64,000 bases of DNA from Pseudomicrostroma phylloplanum (GCA_039545275.1 BCHS01000013.1:1-64000); one strand, 5' to 3'. Positions 32,028-44,042 are shown, counted from the stretch's first letter. Notes: a model not told the origin generated them from the letters alone. Program-made: numbers and translations.

Positions 32028-32728
32028 GGAGGGGCATAATGCGAACCGTCCAGACCGATGGTCAGGGCAGACGCACATGGAGGAACAATGGCCAGGGGTG
32101 ATTTGTCAAGGGTTCAACGCAGACCGACCTGGGCTGTGAGGCAAGTCCTGGCTCGGCACGTAAAGAAAATTGCTCATGTACCCAGGAAGCGAATGAAATG
32201 GTTGTGGGGCGGAATATCGCCGAATATCGTCACCGGACGTCGTAGACACACTGGATGTAACATGGCGATGAGGTGATGCATGACATAAAGCGGCTCAGAC
32301 TCTCTCAGGAAGAAGCGAGGACAGGGAAGCAGGGCAAAGATCCCGCTTGACTGGTGTACGCTATGCAGGCAGGGTCGGCGAGACAAGATGACAGACGCTG
32401 AGAGACGGCAGACCACTCCCCTTTGATATCCCAGCCTCAGCGCGGTCTATATGCGTGCTATCCATACATAGCAAGGCGTGCTGACTGCTGCTCTACTGCC
32501 GCTAGGTGCGGTATGGCAGAGAAGGCTGTCCAACCAGGTGGGCGATGGTAGTCTGTGTATGCGGAACTCCACTGACAGGTGTTGCTTGATTGCGCGGCAC
32601 GTGAGGCGCGCTGCCTGGCTGCACTTTCTCCAGTCTCGACTGACTCCCCACTCCCGTTGGACAGCTTCGCCCGTATCACTCCTGCCTCGGCCTCCTTCAC
32701 GTCCCTCCTCCTTGATCACACCTCGAAC
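32028..32728. other. Intergenic region and ThrRS leader
   Basis: 700 bases. An in-frame extension of the ThrRS frame reaches 32579 but only with a non-ATG codon and acidic residues, so it is probably leader sequence. No gene seen. Confidence 0.5.
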
Positions 32729-35476
32729 ATGACCCACCCAGCCTCCACCACGGCTCCATCGGGTGGCAATCCCCTTCAGGAGGTCACCGATGGAGCGCAG
32801 CAGCTCGCCATTAACCAAGAGCAGCAGCAGAAGCCTCAAGATGCTGCAGGACAGAAGCAGCCAAAGGCACAGCAGGCAAAGAAGGAAAAGAAGCAGAAGG
32901 CTAGCGGCGCAGCAGGCGAGGGATCATCGAGGCCTCTAGAAGTGAGCAACCCATTGCAACGAAGCTCTGAGCGCATGTGATGTGCTGACCATGCGCCTCT
33001 ACTACACCCCTCGACTATCAGATGACACCAGCACCGGACTTTTTTGAGCATCGTATGCGCATCTTTGACAAGCTCAAAGCAGAGCAAGACGCCGAGAGGG
33101 CCTCGAAGCCTCGCGAGGAGATCACCATCACCCTACCCGATGGCTCTTCGCGCACTGGTACCGCATGGGAGACTTCCCCCTTTGATGTGGCTCGTGAGAT
33201 CTCAAAGTCACTCTCTGAGAGAGTAGTCATCTCAAAGGTAGACGATGCTCTGTGGGATCTGCCCCGCCCGCTAGAGAAGAGCTGCAAGCTCGAATTCTTT
33301 GACTTTGAGACGCCGGAAGGAAAGAGGGTGTTCTGGCATTCGTCCGCTCACGTACTGGGAGAGGCAGCAGAGAGGCACTTTGGCTGTCACCTCTGCATCG
33401 GTCCTCCGACAGAAGATGGCTTCTTCTATGAGATGGGAATGGGCAAGAGTGAAGGACAGTAAGTATGCTCCTTGCTCGGTATCTGGCGAAGCGACCTGGC
33501 TTCAGGCTGACCTTTCTTATCATTCCCGCTCCTTTCCCCTCAGCAACATCACCCCGGAAGATTACGTACCTCTCGAGTCATTGGTCAACACGGTGATCAA
33601 GGAGAAGCAGAGCTTCGACCGCCTCATTGTTTCCAAGGAGGGCCTGCTGGAGATGTTCAAGTACAACAAGTACAAGCAGCACATTATCTCCTCCAAAATC
33701 CCTGACGGCACATCTACCACAGTGTATCGATGTGGACCTATGATCGACCTTTGCGTGGGTCCCCATATCGTCAACACCGGCAGGATCAAGGCAATGTCTG
33801 TGATGAAGGCTTCGGCTTCGTACTTCCTGGGCAACCAGGCCAACGACTCGCTGCAGCGCCTCTATGGTGTCTCTTTCCCCGATAAGAAGCAGATGACAGA
33901 ATACAAGCAATTCCTTCTTGAGGCTGCTAAGCGAGATCACCGTAGGATTGGCAAGGACCAGGAGCTCTTCTTATTCAACGAAATGAGCCCAGGAAGCTGC
34001 TTCTGGCTTCCTCATGGGACCAGGATCTACAATACTCTGACCGAGTTCATTAGAGTGAGTGCTTGCAGGGTCACCGACTGGATACACTCTAAATAATCAT
34101 TCACCTTTGTGCCGCTCCTCACCTCGTCCCTGCACAGTCAGAGTACCGTCAGCGAGGCTTCGATGAAGTCATTACTCCGAATATGTTCAACTCGCGAGTA
34201 TGGGAGACATCCGGTCATTGGGCAAATTACAAGGACGACATGTTCGTGCTTCCTGTGGAGAAGGAGAAATTCGCCCTGAAGCCCATGAACTGTCCGGGTC
34301 ACTGTCTCATGTTCGGCACGCGTGAGAGGACCTACAAAGAATTGCCCCTGCGATATGCGGAATTCGGTGTTCTTCACCGAAATGAGGCTAGCGGAGCCCT
34401 CAGTGGATTGACGCGGGTACGAAGGTTTATACAAGACGATGCCCACATCTTCTGCATGGCATCACAGATCGAGGACGAGATCACCTCGGCCTTCAAGTTC
34501 CTGGACTCTGTTTACGGAAAATTCGGCTTCAACTTCAAGCTGGAGCTGAGCACCAGGCCAGAGAATTTCCTTGGAGATGTTGAGACATGGGATCTAGCCG
34601 AACAGGTGAGGAGAAGACGTTATCAGGATGCCAGCTCATGAGACCTGCGACACCTACTGATTGTTCTTGATATCTTACACCACGTTTCAGCGCCTCGAGT
34701 CTGCCCTCAACAAGTTCGTGCCCGGCAAGTGGGAGCTGAACCCCGGAGATGGTGCTTTCTATGGCCCCAAGATCGACATTACCATCTCCGATGCAATGAA
34801 GAGGTCGTTCCAATGTGCCACCATTCAGCTGGACTTCCAGCTTCCCCAGAGGTTTGGACTGCAATTCAGGAAGCCCACGGCAGGCAAGGCTGCCGGTGAG
34901 GAGGCTTCGGCACCAGCTGCTCTTCCAGCAGGCATTGGTGCTGGAGAGTTTGCAGGAGCTCAACTGCCCGCCACGGGCACTTCCGTCACCACCACCCAGG
35001 CCAGCACCGGTCCCTCTGCCACTCCCGCCTCGGCAGACTTTGAGCGTCCAGTGATGATCCACCGAGCCATCCTGGGTTCCCTGGAGCGCTTCATCGCCAT
35101 CCTCACCGAGCACTTTGCCGGCAAATGGCCCTTCTGGGTCTCCCCTCGCCAGGTAATGATCGTACCCATTGCCATTCCCGGCGTATACGAGTACGCCCAA
35201 TCCCTCAAGGATCTCCTCTGGTCAAAGGGCTTCTACGTCGAAGTCGACCAAGGACCAGACACGCTCAACAAGAAGATTCGAAATGCCGAAATCGCTCAGT
35301 GGAACTTCATCTTTGTCGTCGGAGCCACGGAGATGGAGACCAACAGTGTCAATGTTAGGAACCGGGATCAGGTTGGGGAGAAGGTCAGGAATGATGAGAC
35401 GGTCAAGGTGGATGTGGTGCTGGAGCAGTTGACCAGGCTACGTGAAGAGAGGAGGATCGAGAATAAGCTCGTCTAG
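32729..35476 (+). CDS. THS1: Threonyl-tRNA synthetase
   Basis: Five exons (32729-32941, 33022-33458, 33544-34054, 34138-34605, 34691-35476) give 804 residues with all phases consistent. A Gln/Lys-rich N-terminal extension is followed by a TGS domain ([11 protein letters not shown]), the editing domain ([28 protein letters not shown]) and the class II catalytic core ([44 protein letters not shown]). The anticodon-binding domain starts near QVMIVPIA. It charges tRNA-Thr. Residues about 604-659, just before the motif 3 segment [16 protein letters not shown], are an Ala/Gly/Thr-rich insertion of about 55 residues not expected in the family. No clear mitochondrial leader. Confidence 0.94.
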
Positions 35477-35567
35477 ATGTCAAGGAGAAGGCACAGTTGG
35501 CGACAGTGCTAGTGCTGCTACAGTAATCCATCGAATGTCCCGCCAAAGTAGTGCCACCCGCGCCAGG

Positions 35568-37254
35568 CTACAGCTTCTCCCACTGGATTCCCCCGCCCTG
35601 ACCATACCTGCCCGGCACCTCCAGCCAGTCATTCGCCTTTTTGAAGTGCCCATTGCCCAGGAACCCCCGATGGGCAGAAAGTGGGGAAGGATGAGGGGAT
35701 TTGAGGAGGAGAATGTTGGGTGAGGTTTTCTGTTGAGCGATAAAGAGGAAGAGGGGGAGTGGACGAGTGGTCAGTCAGAGAGAGAGAGAGGTCTGGGTCG
35801 CCGCCTCGGATCGGATCGACGCTTGCTCACCTCTGTAATGCCTGCTTCTGCGAGCGTCTTTGCGGCCGGAAGACCCCAGGCGAGGAAAACCACTCCTTTA
35901 CTACTGCTGCTGCTGCTAGAAGGCGATGATGTCTCGCTCGAGGCGGGCGCCTTTGTCTCCTTTGGGGCTTTCGTGTCGGCTTCCTTCGCCTTGGGAGGCT
36001 CCTCCAGCTTCGCACCCTGTTTCTTAAACATGCCCATCAACTTGTTGCTCTGCACCGACGCTCCACCTGCTCCCCCTGCTCCCCCTCCTGCTGGTGTCCC
36101 ACCGCTACCAGTCCCTCGGAGAGCTTCCTCCTTTACGAGCTGCAGGATGGCCCTTGTGAATGGCTCCCAGCCTTTGCCGTGGTGCGAGGCGGCTTGCCCT
36201 CCGCGCACTGTGAGGGAGGCGTTTAGGAGGAGTACGCCTTGGGATGCCCAGGATTCGAGGTTGCTGTGAGCGGACGAGATACGTAAGAGGGAGGGGTCAG
36301 TAAATGTCGAAGAAGAGTCAAGGGACGGCGCACCGCCATGCTCTGTACGCACCCGTGCTTTGGCGCTGTGAACTTGCCGGGGTACTCATCGGAGAGCTCC
36401 TTGTAGATGTTCTTGAGACTGCCCGGTACCGGCACGCCCTTGGGGACCGAGAAGGACATGCCTGAACGTAAAACGTCGGAAATCATAGTGGTCAATGACT
36501 TACCCCACCCCTTCTCCACCCTCTTCCACTGCTCCAACTCACCACAAGCCTGCCCCGGTCCATGATAAGGGTCCTGTCCAACCACAACCACCTTGACCCT
36601 ATCCAACGGCGTCAATCTACTCCAGCTATGTATTAGCTTCTCGGGAGGATATACAGTCTGCCTCTGCTTCTTTTCTGCCTCGAGGAAATTCTTGAGGGAG
36701 CGGAAGGTGGGCTTGTGCATCTCGGGCTCGAGGCGAGAGAACCAGAGGGGGTCCATTGTGGAGCGCTCTAGCGCGAAGGGGTCGTTTGTTGAGGTAGTGG
36801 AGGATGATGATGATGAGGTGGTGGTGCCTGGTTTTGTCGCAGTAGAGCTGGAGCTGGAGCTGGTACTGGCTGCACCATTCTTGGCTGTTGCTGCTGCTGG
36901 GCGAGCATCGAGGTTCTCTGCTGCTTCTGCTGCTGCTATCAGGGCTTCCGCCTCGCCGTCTAAATCGTCAAAGGAGTCGGCCGTCTCAAGTGGCCGTCGA
37001 GGGGGAGGAGCAAGACTGGACTCAGAGGGCGCCGTTGTGGCTTCTCCCCCTTTCTCACCATCTCCATCGCCCTTGTCGGTCTCCTTTCCTTGCTCTGCCT
37101 TGCCCTCTTCAAGCTTGGCGCGTTTAGCATTGGGCGAGGCTTGCGGTCCGGCAGAGTAGAAGGTGGCAGCTGGAGCAGCAGCTGCGGACTGAGCCGGCGA
37201 TGCGCTCCGCTTTGTACCTGCCGCAATGGGGGGAGGTGACCGTGGCGATGACAT
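35568..37254 (-). CDS. UNG1: Uracil-DNA glycosylase (family 1)
   Basis: Four minus-strand exons (37254-36543, 36461-36353, 36263-35831, 35729-35568) give 471 residues. Catalytic motifs: [20 protein letters not shown] (Asp228; the usual His is Cys in GQACG), [12 protein letters not shown], and [19 protein letters not shown] with His431. It removes uracil from DNA. Three additions make it longer than usual (about 300): a disordered N terminus of about 160 residues with a basic [10 protein letters not shown] stretch that may be a nuclear signal, and a Gly/Ser/Lys-rich insertion of about 75 residues between [10 protein letters not shown] and [12 protein letters not shown]. Reading on in frame upstream to 37401 adds an Arg/Ser-rich segment, but a CTGAC branch and CCCAG near 37277-37330 suggest a leader intron there. 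Confidence 0.9.
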
Positions 37255-37786
37255 GACGCTGAGCGGCGTGTGTCGAATGGACAGAGTGAGGGATCTGGGC
37301 AGAGGGAGAGGAGTACGTATGTCAGTCAAGGCAATAGAGAATACCCTGAGGGATGCTTTCGAGCAAGTCCTGACCTGGTGTACAAGCGCAATAGCATGCA
37401 AGAGAGAGACGAAGCACTCCGAGTGTAGCTGCGGCCGATGTCAGGGTTAGTCGTACGATGTTGGCAGTGAAGCTCCTCTGCCAGTCGCGGGTGTGACTTC
37501 TTCGCGTCAGCCCTCGCGTGTGCAGGAGGGGGGAAGTGGCAGGGTGGCTCGAGCGCAGGGAGGCAGCCTTTTGACGCGCGGCGTGGAGGGACAGTGCGTG
37601 GGTGAGTGGGTGACTGTGTGCAGCCGCACTCAACGTCCACCTCCCGCTCCGCTTGCAGCAGCAGCCAGGCCCAGCCCGCGCCGCCCCCTGTGGGGAGATT
37701 ATTATGATTATACTCACCATCATCACCATCCTACTCATCGCCATCACCATTACCATCACACTCGTCCCACTCACACCTCACTAAAC
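37255..37786. promoter_or_regulatory. Divergent promoter of UNG1 and GDI1
   Basis: 530 bases. A tract of ATCACCATCA-like repeats (37700-37760) precedes the GDI1 start. No other signal recognised. Confidence 0.4.
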
Positions 37787-39506
37787 ATGGATGAGCACTA
37801 CGATGTCATCATTCTCGGGTGGGTACGACGCAGCTCAAGCGGCCACAGCTTACTCCTCACAGCTAACCCAACCTCACCTCACCTCACCCCTCCCCTATCC
37901 CACCTCCAGCACCGGCGTCACAGAGTGCGTATTGTCCGCACTACTCTCTGTAGACGGCAAAAAGGTACTACACATGGACAGGAACCAGTAGTGAGTAGAC
38001 CGATGGCATGAGACGCCCGCCCTCCCGCATATCGCTACTGACTTGCCACGACGTCCACTCGCTTCTCTCTCTCTCTCCCTCCCCCCAGCTACGGAGGTGA
38101 AGGCGCCTCTCTCAACCTCACACAGCTCTGGGAGAAATTCCGACCAGACCAGCCCATCCCCACAGACATCGGCCGCGATCGAGACTATGCAGTGGACCTG
38201 ATCCCAAAGTTTCTCATGGCCAATGGTGAACTCACAAAGATGCTCGTACACACAGACGTAACTCGATACCTCGAGTTCAAGCAGATTGCAGCATCATACG
38301 TGTACCGCGATGGGAGGATTGCAAAGGTACCTGCTACGGAGATGGAGGCGGTGCGCAGTCAGCTCATGGGATTGTTTGAGAAGAGGAGGGCAAAGAAGTT
38401 CTTTGAGTTCATTCAGAACTGGAGGGACGACAACCCAACCACGCATCTAGGTGAGTATGAGATCTGCGTAGCTCGTTGTCTCCTCCTGCTCTGCGCTCAT
38501 TCACCTTTCCCTCCCCTCCCATTTCCGCAGGCCTCGACCTCGACGCTATGCCCATGACCAAGATCTTCGACTACTTTGGCCTCGAGCCAGGAACCCGAGA
38601 CTTCGTCGGCCACGCCATGGCCCTCCACTTGGACGACTCCTACATGACTCGTCCAGCGCGAGAGACCTACGAGCGCATTCTCCTCTACACATCGTCCGTG
38701 GCTCGCTACGGAAAGTCGCCCTACATCTACCCTCTGTACGGTCTAGGCGAGCTGCCTCAGGGCTTTGCTCGTCTGTCTGCCATTTACGGAGGTACCTACA
38801 TGCTCGACAAGACCATCGATGAGATTGTCACCGACGACGATGGCAAATTCGTCGGCGTGCGCTCCGGTGACGAGACGGTCAAGGCAGACGCCCTGATTGG
38901 TGACCCCACCTACTTCCAGCAGAAGGTCAAGGACAAGGACCTCACCAGGGAGACGGCCAAGCTGGTCCGAGCCATTTGCCTGCTCAAGCACCCCATTCCC
39001 AACACGGACAATGCGGACAGTGTGCAGCTGATCATCCCTCAGAACCAGGTAGGAAGGAGACACGGTGAGTAGTCGCATGGAGAGCAGACGTAGTGCAGCA
39101 GCTCGAGGAAGATACTGATTTTGCATTGTCCCGCACTCGCCCCTCCTGCTGCCTGACAGACATCTACGTCGCCGCCCTCTCGCACAACCACAATGTCCTC
39201 CCCAAGGACATGTACCTCGCCACCGTCTCCACAATCGTCGAATCCGACAAGCCCGAGCTCGAGCTCCGCCCCGGCCTCGACCTTTTGGGGCCCATCCACG
39301 AAAAATTCATCTCCATCTCCTCGCTATACGAGCCCGTTGGCCAAGGAAAAGAGGAGAAGATCTTTATCACCAGGAGTGGAGATGCCACCAGTCACGTCGA
39401 GACGATTGTCGAGGATGTGCATGATGTTTGGAGGAGGGTGACGGATGGGAAAAAGTTGGAGTTGAAGAAGAGGGAAGAGGGAGAGGGGGCACAGGTGCAG
39501 GGATGA
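37787..39506 (+). CDS. GDI1: Rab GDP-dissociation inhibitor
   Basis: Five exons (37787-37818, 37910-37990, 38089-38450, 38531-39064, 39160-39506) give 451 residues, the family length. It opens [20 protein letters not shown], then [15 protein letters not shown], both diagnostic of the GDI/REP superfamily. The Rab-binding platform and C-terminal segments ([29 protein letters not shown]) follow. It extracts prenylated, GDP-bound Rab proteins from membranes. Exon 1 is only 32 bases and uses GTGGGT as donor. For exon 2, ending at 37990 (GTGAGT) restores the conserved Tyr-Tyr-Gly-Gly. The last 20 residues are a charged, Glu/Lys-rich tail. Confidence 0.95.
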
Positions 39507-40502
39507 GAGTGAGGGCCGAGGGCCGAGGCGCAAGCCGAGGTCGAGGTCGAGGTCGAGGTCGAGGTCGAGGCTGAGAGGGGGGAGAAGGGAGGGCCAGGGA
39601 TCTGGATCGGAATCGGTCGCTCAGAATGCCAATGTCCATGCCCACGACGAAATATAGAATTGAACGAAAAGAGATGAGGCGTGGACGTGACGTGACGTGT
39701 GACGTCTTGCATTGCATGTTGCATATTGTGTATTGCATGTTGTGTGCTACGTGTGATTGTGGTTGTGTTTGTTTCTTTTGACATGGCCGCCCCTCCTCTC
39801 TTCAGCCTTTCAGCCTTTACCCGCACCCTCACCCTTGACCTTATGCTGGGAGCATATTTTTCGCTTTCACTTTCGATGCCATCAATGCTACTAGTGCACT
39901 TCTAGTGCTTTCCGCCGAACTGTGGAGTGCGTTCAGAGCAACATCAAATCGGGCGGGCGGGCGCGAGGTGCGAGTAGGTGCGAGAGGCGAGAGGTGCAGT
40001 CGGGCGACATACCGGGACCGGGACCGGAATCGGGGAGTGGAGTGGAGAAGGTGGGGATGAAGAGTAGAAAGGGGGAGGAGGAGAAATGGAAGAGGGGGAA
40101 GAGAGGGAGTGTGGAGTGTCAGTACAGTTGTTGCTTCGAGTCAAGGCAGTGGAGTGCAGAGCGGGCAAAGCGGTGCGGGCTAGGGCAGAGCGGGCTCGAG
40201 CTTGGTAGTGACGCTTTTTTCTATTGCTCTTCGCCCAGCCCAGGCAATGAGCTACTCCTTCTGGCCCCTTGCTCACACCCATGAGCCGTGAGTCGTCCTG
40301 CCGTCCTGCCGTCCTGCCGTCCTGGAGGCTCTTTCACCCCTACGGTCTCCCTCTGCCTCTGGCATCAAATAGCCTCTCACCCACAAAGGCGCAGGCGCAG
40401 CCGAAGGGGACTGCCCTCCTGCTCCCTGCTCCTACTCCCACTCCCCACCCGCTCTTGCCCACTGCCCGCTGCCCACCTCGCGTATGGCGAAACCAAACCA
40501 GA
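39507..40502. other. Intergenic region rich in simple repeats
   Basis: About 1 kb between convergent genes. Contents include the GAGGTC array, TTGCATGTTG-like repeats near 39710-39750, GGGACC/GGAG-rich sequence at 40010-40100, and a short CGTCCTGC array at 40298-40325. No gene seen. Confidence 0.55.
39537..39566. repeat. (GAGGTC)5 hexanucleotide array
   Basis: Five perfect GAGGTC units followed by GAGGCT, just after the GDI1 stop codon and so probably in its 3' UTR. Confidence 0.92.
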
Positions 40503-41018
40503 TCACTCGTTGGGACTAGCCTTCTTTGCAGTCTCCTCTTGGAGCTCCTTGGGTCCCTTGTTGCTCTTGTGGGCATGGGCTACATCTTCCGACTCTGTAG
40601 GTGCGTCCTGGAGTGGATGAGGAGGAGGGGGAGAGGGGGAGGGGGAGGGGGGAGGATGGGTGAGCTGATGATCACATCGGGGGCAGCCTTCTTCCGACGG
40701 GGCAGACGGTCGGACGAACCCGCCCCGCTCAACTTCGTTCTGTCCCCTCCTTTGGCCACTCACATTGGGCGAAGCAGTGTGCTTATCGGCCCTCCTCTCC
40801 TCGGCATGATCAGCCAGCGTCTCCTTCTGCATCTGATCCTTGTCGTGGTGCTTGTGGTGCTTGTCCGCCTTGGAAGCCTGTTCCGAGGTGGTAGGCTCAG
40901 AGTAGAAGCGCACGCTGCCAGAAGCAGAAGCCATGCATGGCGAGGAAGAGGAGGAGGAGGACGAGGCGAGAGCTACGCGCGAGGCGAGGGAAGAGCGAGC
41001 TACACGGAGAGAGAACAT
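40503..41018 (-). CDS. Small mitochondrial-type protein, unknown function
   Basis: Two minus-strand exons (41018-40764, 40607-40503) give 119 residues. The start MFSLRVARSSLASRVALASS, rich in Arg and Ser, and SVRFYSEP near residue 36 look like a mitochondrial presequence with an R-x-Y/F-S cleavage site. The rest is highly charged, with KADKHHKHHDKDQMQKE, and ends in KKASPNE. I do not recognise a family. Splicing is inferred from GTGAGT, a CCAG acceptor and phase 0 continuity; reading through without splicing would add a Pro-rich segment but keep the same end. Confidence 0.62.
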   Translation of the reverse strand: MFSLRVARSSLASRVALASSSSSSSSPCMASASGSVRFYSEPTTSEQASKADKHHKHHDKDQMQKETLADHAEERRADKHTASPNVSGQRRGQNEVERGGFVRPSAPSEEGCPRCDHQLTHPPPSPSPSPPPPHPLQDAPTESEDVAHAHKSNKGPKELQEETAKKASPNE

Positions 41019-41742
41019 GGTTGTTGGTTGTGTGCTGTGAGAAGGGAGCGGGTGGAGAAAGGCGGAGATAGGTGTAAAGGTGGTCAGCTGGCGTCACGGT
41101 GAGTATACAGAAGAGTTGGATGCTGCAGATGGTCGATGTGTTTGTTCTACTCACATCAGATAAAAGGAAGAGCGAAGAGTGAGTGAGTGAACGAGGTATG
41201 GATACTGACAGCGAGAAGGAAGGTTCAAAGGCGTAGTGGGTGTTACTTCTGCGTGATCTCCCCTGGCCTGTCTGCCCGGCGTTGCTCCACTGCGCCTGCC
41301 CGCTGCCCGGCTTCTCGGATTAGCAACTCTCTCTCTCTCTCTCCCTTGAACCCGTCTCAGCCGCCTGCCCCGCCCGCCAGCCCGCCCTCGCCCAGCCACA
41401 CGTGGGGCGCGCTCGGTCATTACGTCACCCGCACGCACATACACACATACAGTACGCTTTGGCCCGGACTAGAGCTAGATATCGACGCACGCACACCTCT
41501 TGGCAGACGACAAGCGATGAATGGCTGGCTGGCTGGCTGGCTGGCTGAGAGACTATGGGGGACGACGCAGCGTACACAGCTTTTGAATTTTGGATGATAC
41601 AACAGCATAAGCAGGGGCTGTGACTATATACACAAGGACAGGAGCGCACACACACATACACATCTCTACGATGACTAAGCACCCGAGTCTCTCGTCACTC
41701 TGCTGTTGCTCTCACAACAAAGCAGAGGAGGACGAGGTCGGC
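41019..41742. other. Intergenic region with microsatellites
   Basis: Holds the promoter of the mitochondrial-type gene and the 3' flank of the disordered-protein gene. It has a CT run at 41327-41343 and CA-rich sequence near 41430-41470 and 41650-41665. No gene seen. Confidence 0.5.
41523..41546. repeat. (GGCT)6 microsatellite
   Basis: Six perfect GGCT units. Confidence 0.92.
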
Positions 41743-43434
41743 TTAGACTCGCTTGTCCATTGGCGAAGGGGGATACTGCAGACCATGCTCTTGCACGCTG
41801 GGTAGAGCCGAGGAGGATGCAGCGCCAGCAGGCGTCTCTCCCCCTTTGACACCTTCTCTTTCGCGAACGTTGGCACCACCACCACCACCTCCAGTGCCAC
41901 TGCCACTACGACTCATCTGCAGTCTCTCTGCAGCCAATGCCTCTCCTACAGCAATCAGCTGCTGCGCCAGCGTGACCGTCTCCCCACCACTGCCCACCGG
42001 TGCAGCCCCCTGCTCGGCGAACTGATCTGCATACTTGAGGAGTAAGTCCTGGTGAGCCTCGACGGATAGGGAGTCCATTGTTGCGCCTCGGGTCGACATG
42101 GGCTGACTACTGAAGTGGGGCTCGGCGCGGGTTACGTGGGGTGTGGAGTGGGAACGACGATCCCTCGTGAGAGGTCGATCTTGCCCCAAGGTCAGGGCGG
42201 CGAGCTTCGCCTTGGCGTCAGAGCCTTGCGTCGGAGAGGGAGGCGCTACGGGCGCTTGAGAGGTGCGCATTGTCAGAGGCGATGTTTCCGACGTCGAGTC
42301 GCGGCCAGGAAGGTCCTTGGAGGAGCTAGGTTCCCGACGTAGAGGACTGGGCGGCACGGATCGCAAGGCGACCTCGTGATCACTTTGCGCCTCACCGGTA
42401 GGTCCGGCAACCTTGGCCTTTTCCTTCTGCGAGCGCCTGCGCAAGAGGCTCCCCGAGAGACTTGCGCTACTGTTGGCCCTCCTTCTACTCCCGCACAGGT
42501 CTGCATCGTCTTCATAGTACGTCTTCCTGCGAGAGAAGACGCTCGGGGTGGGCGAAGAGCCCTTTCGTACAGCAAAGGCTGACACAGGCGGGTTGGAATG
42601 GTGCGAGAACGAGGCCCTGCCCATGGGCACTTGTGGCGCCCCAGTTGCGTCCATTGAGCTGATCGAGGCGCTGGAGATAGAGCTGGAAGAGCGCCGCCGA
42701 CTGTCGATCTTTGCCGCGCCTGTACTCAAGCCACTGGCTGCTTTTCGAAGAAGACTTGAGACACTTTTCTTTGCGGCAAGCCGGCGGGACGTGGCCGAGC
42801 TTGAGCTGAGGACCTCGCTGCTGCTGCCATTGTCTGCAGCCAACTCATCCACTCCATCACCTGCTCCGATCTGAGGCTGTCCATTCGATGCGGGCTTAGT
42901 CCGGAAGACGTGAGGGGAGAAGTTGGCGTTGCGGACTAGGGCCGCCTTGATCGAGCTGGTGGGGTTTGCATTCCTGGCCTTGTCGAGTAGAAGTGGAAGA
43001 GAAGGGCGCCGTAGGCTTTCACTGCCCTCGGTGTGACTGGATGGAGTCGTACCCTTTGCAGAAGCATGGGTCAGCGGAGGTATGTCAGGTATAGCAGCCC
43101 TCTCGGTGGGCAAGCCCGGCGAAGAAGACAAGGGCGACAGAGGCGCGGGGGTAGCTATTGAGTCCAGACTTTGCCCAAGGGTAGGAGATTTCGGGAGCGC
43201 TGCAGCGCTGCTGTGGAGTCTGGGCGGAGGCGGCAGCATTGCTAGGTGGGGAAAGGAGTCCTCGGATTCATCTCCCATCCGTGAATAGGAGCGACCTTTC
43301 CGTGCCGATGAGCTTCGATCCGGTGCTCCATCGTGCTCGTCTAGATGCCCTGCGCCGCGATGCCGCCGCACAAGGGGGTCTATTGTCCCATCTAGATTGG
43401 CCGGAGCGTGTGAGAGTATAGTCCCAGGCGTCAT
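41743..43434 (-). CDS. Disordered Ser/Arg-rich protein, unknown function
   Basis: An unbroken frame of 563 codons from ATG 43434. It is rich in Ser, Pro, Ala and Arg and has no recognisable domain. Possible short conserved stretches are SSIKAALVRNANFSPHVFR and a helical segment near the C terminus, VEAHQDLLLKYADQFAEQ. Many RRxS and SP sites suggest phosphorylation. The frame stays open upstream of the ATG to about 43446 without another ATG, and a GTAAGC donor and possible acceptor lie upstream (43450-43560), so a first exon may be missing. Reading frame length and codon usage support coding; function unknown. Confidence 0.6.
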   Translation of the reverse strand: MTPGTILSHAPANLDGTIDPLVRRHRGAGHLDEHDGAPDRSSSARKGRSYSRMGDESEDSFPHLAMLPPPPRLHSSAAALPKSPTLGQSLDSIATPAPLSPLSSSPGLPTERAAIPDIPPLTHASAKGTTPSSHTEGSESLRRPSLPLLLDKARNANPTSSIKAALVRNANFSPHVFRTKPASNGQPQIGAGDGVDELAADNGSSSEVLSSSSATSRRLAAKKSVSSLLRKAASGLSTGAAKIDSRRRSSSSISSASISSMDATGAPQVPMGRASFSHHSNPPVSAFAVRKGSSPTPSVFSRRKTYYEDDADLCGSRRRANSSASLSGSLLRRRSQKEKAKVAGPTGEAQSDHEVALRSVPPSPLRREPSSSKDLPGRDSTSETSPLTMRTSQAPVAPPSPTQGSDAKAKLAALTLGQDRPLTRDRRSHSTPHVTRAEPHFSSQPMSTRGATMDSLSVEAHQDLLLKYADQFAEQGAAPVGSGGETVTLAQQLIAVGEALAAERLQMSRSGSGTGGGGGGANVREREGVKGGETPAGAASSSALPSVQEHGLQYPPSPMDKRV

Positions 43435-44042
43435 CAGCGGCCTCAAGAGAAGCTCTAACGAGCTTTTGCAATAAGTTTTAATGGCGAGACCGGAGATGAG
43501 AGGTGCAAAGATGATGGATGTCGAGCGGAGAAACGCGACGCTGCCCTTTGCTTACCAAAGACGGCAGGTACGGAGATGAGCAGCGCCTGGTAGAGGGATC
43601 ATGTTCACCTGGTGAAAGCGTGGCAGACTGGCCGCTGTCTGGGATGACGAGATCGAGAGCAGAAAGAAGTGAAGATGTCAAAGGAACCGCTCAATCGGGA
43701 TTTGCGGCGACAAAAGGGGCCGTGACATGGTCGGTCGCTGCGTGGGGGGAAGCGCCTCCACTGCACTGCACTGCACCCTAGTCTACTCCCGCCTTCGGAT
43801 CGGATGACGGACGACCCCACAGAAGACTGGGCCGTGCGCGAACAGAGGCACAGCCACCAGGTACGGCAAATTAGCAGCCGCTGCAGAAGAGGAAGCAGAC
43901 ATGACGCCAATCGCAACTTCTGGACTGGAAACGCCAAGAGCAGAAGGGCGGCTCACTTGATCCTCACTTCCTGTTGATATACGCCCTTCTCCCCACGACG
44001 AACACACTGATACCACACATTTACACTGTGTAGACATCTGCC
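43435..44042. promoter_or_regulatory. Divergent promoter region
   Basis: 600 bases between the disordered-protein gene and the Mug190-like gene. A CACTG-type direct repeat lies at 43758-43775. A first exon of the minus-strand gene could lie here. Confidence 0.4.

Noticed and set aside
35733..36269. 178-codon plus-strand frame antisense to UNG
   Set aside because: It mirrors the Gly/Ser/Ala-rich insertion of UNG, and the minus-strand exons carry the conserved motifs.
37255..37401. In-frame upstream extension of UNG as a mitochondrial presequence
   Set aside because: A branch site, pyrimidine tract and CCCAG within it look like a leader intron, and the extension's first codon lacks support.
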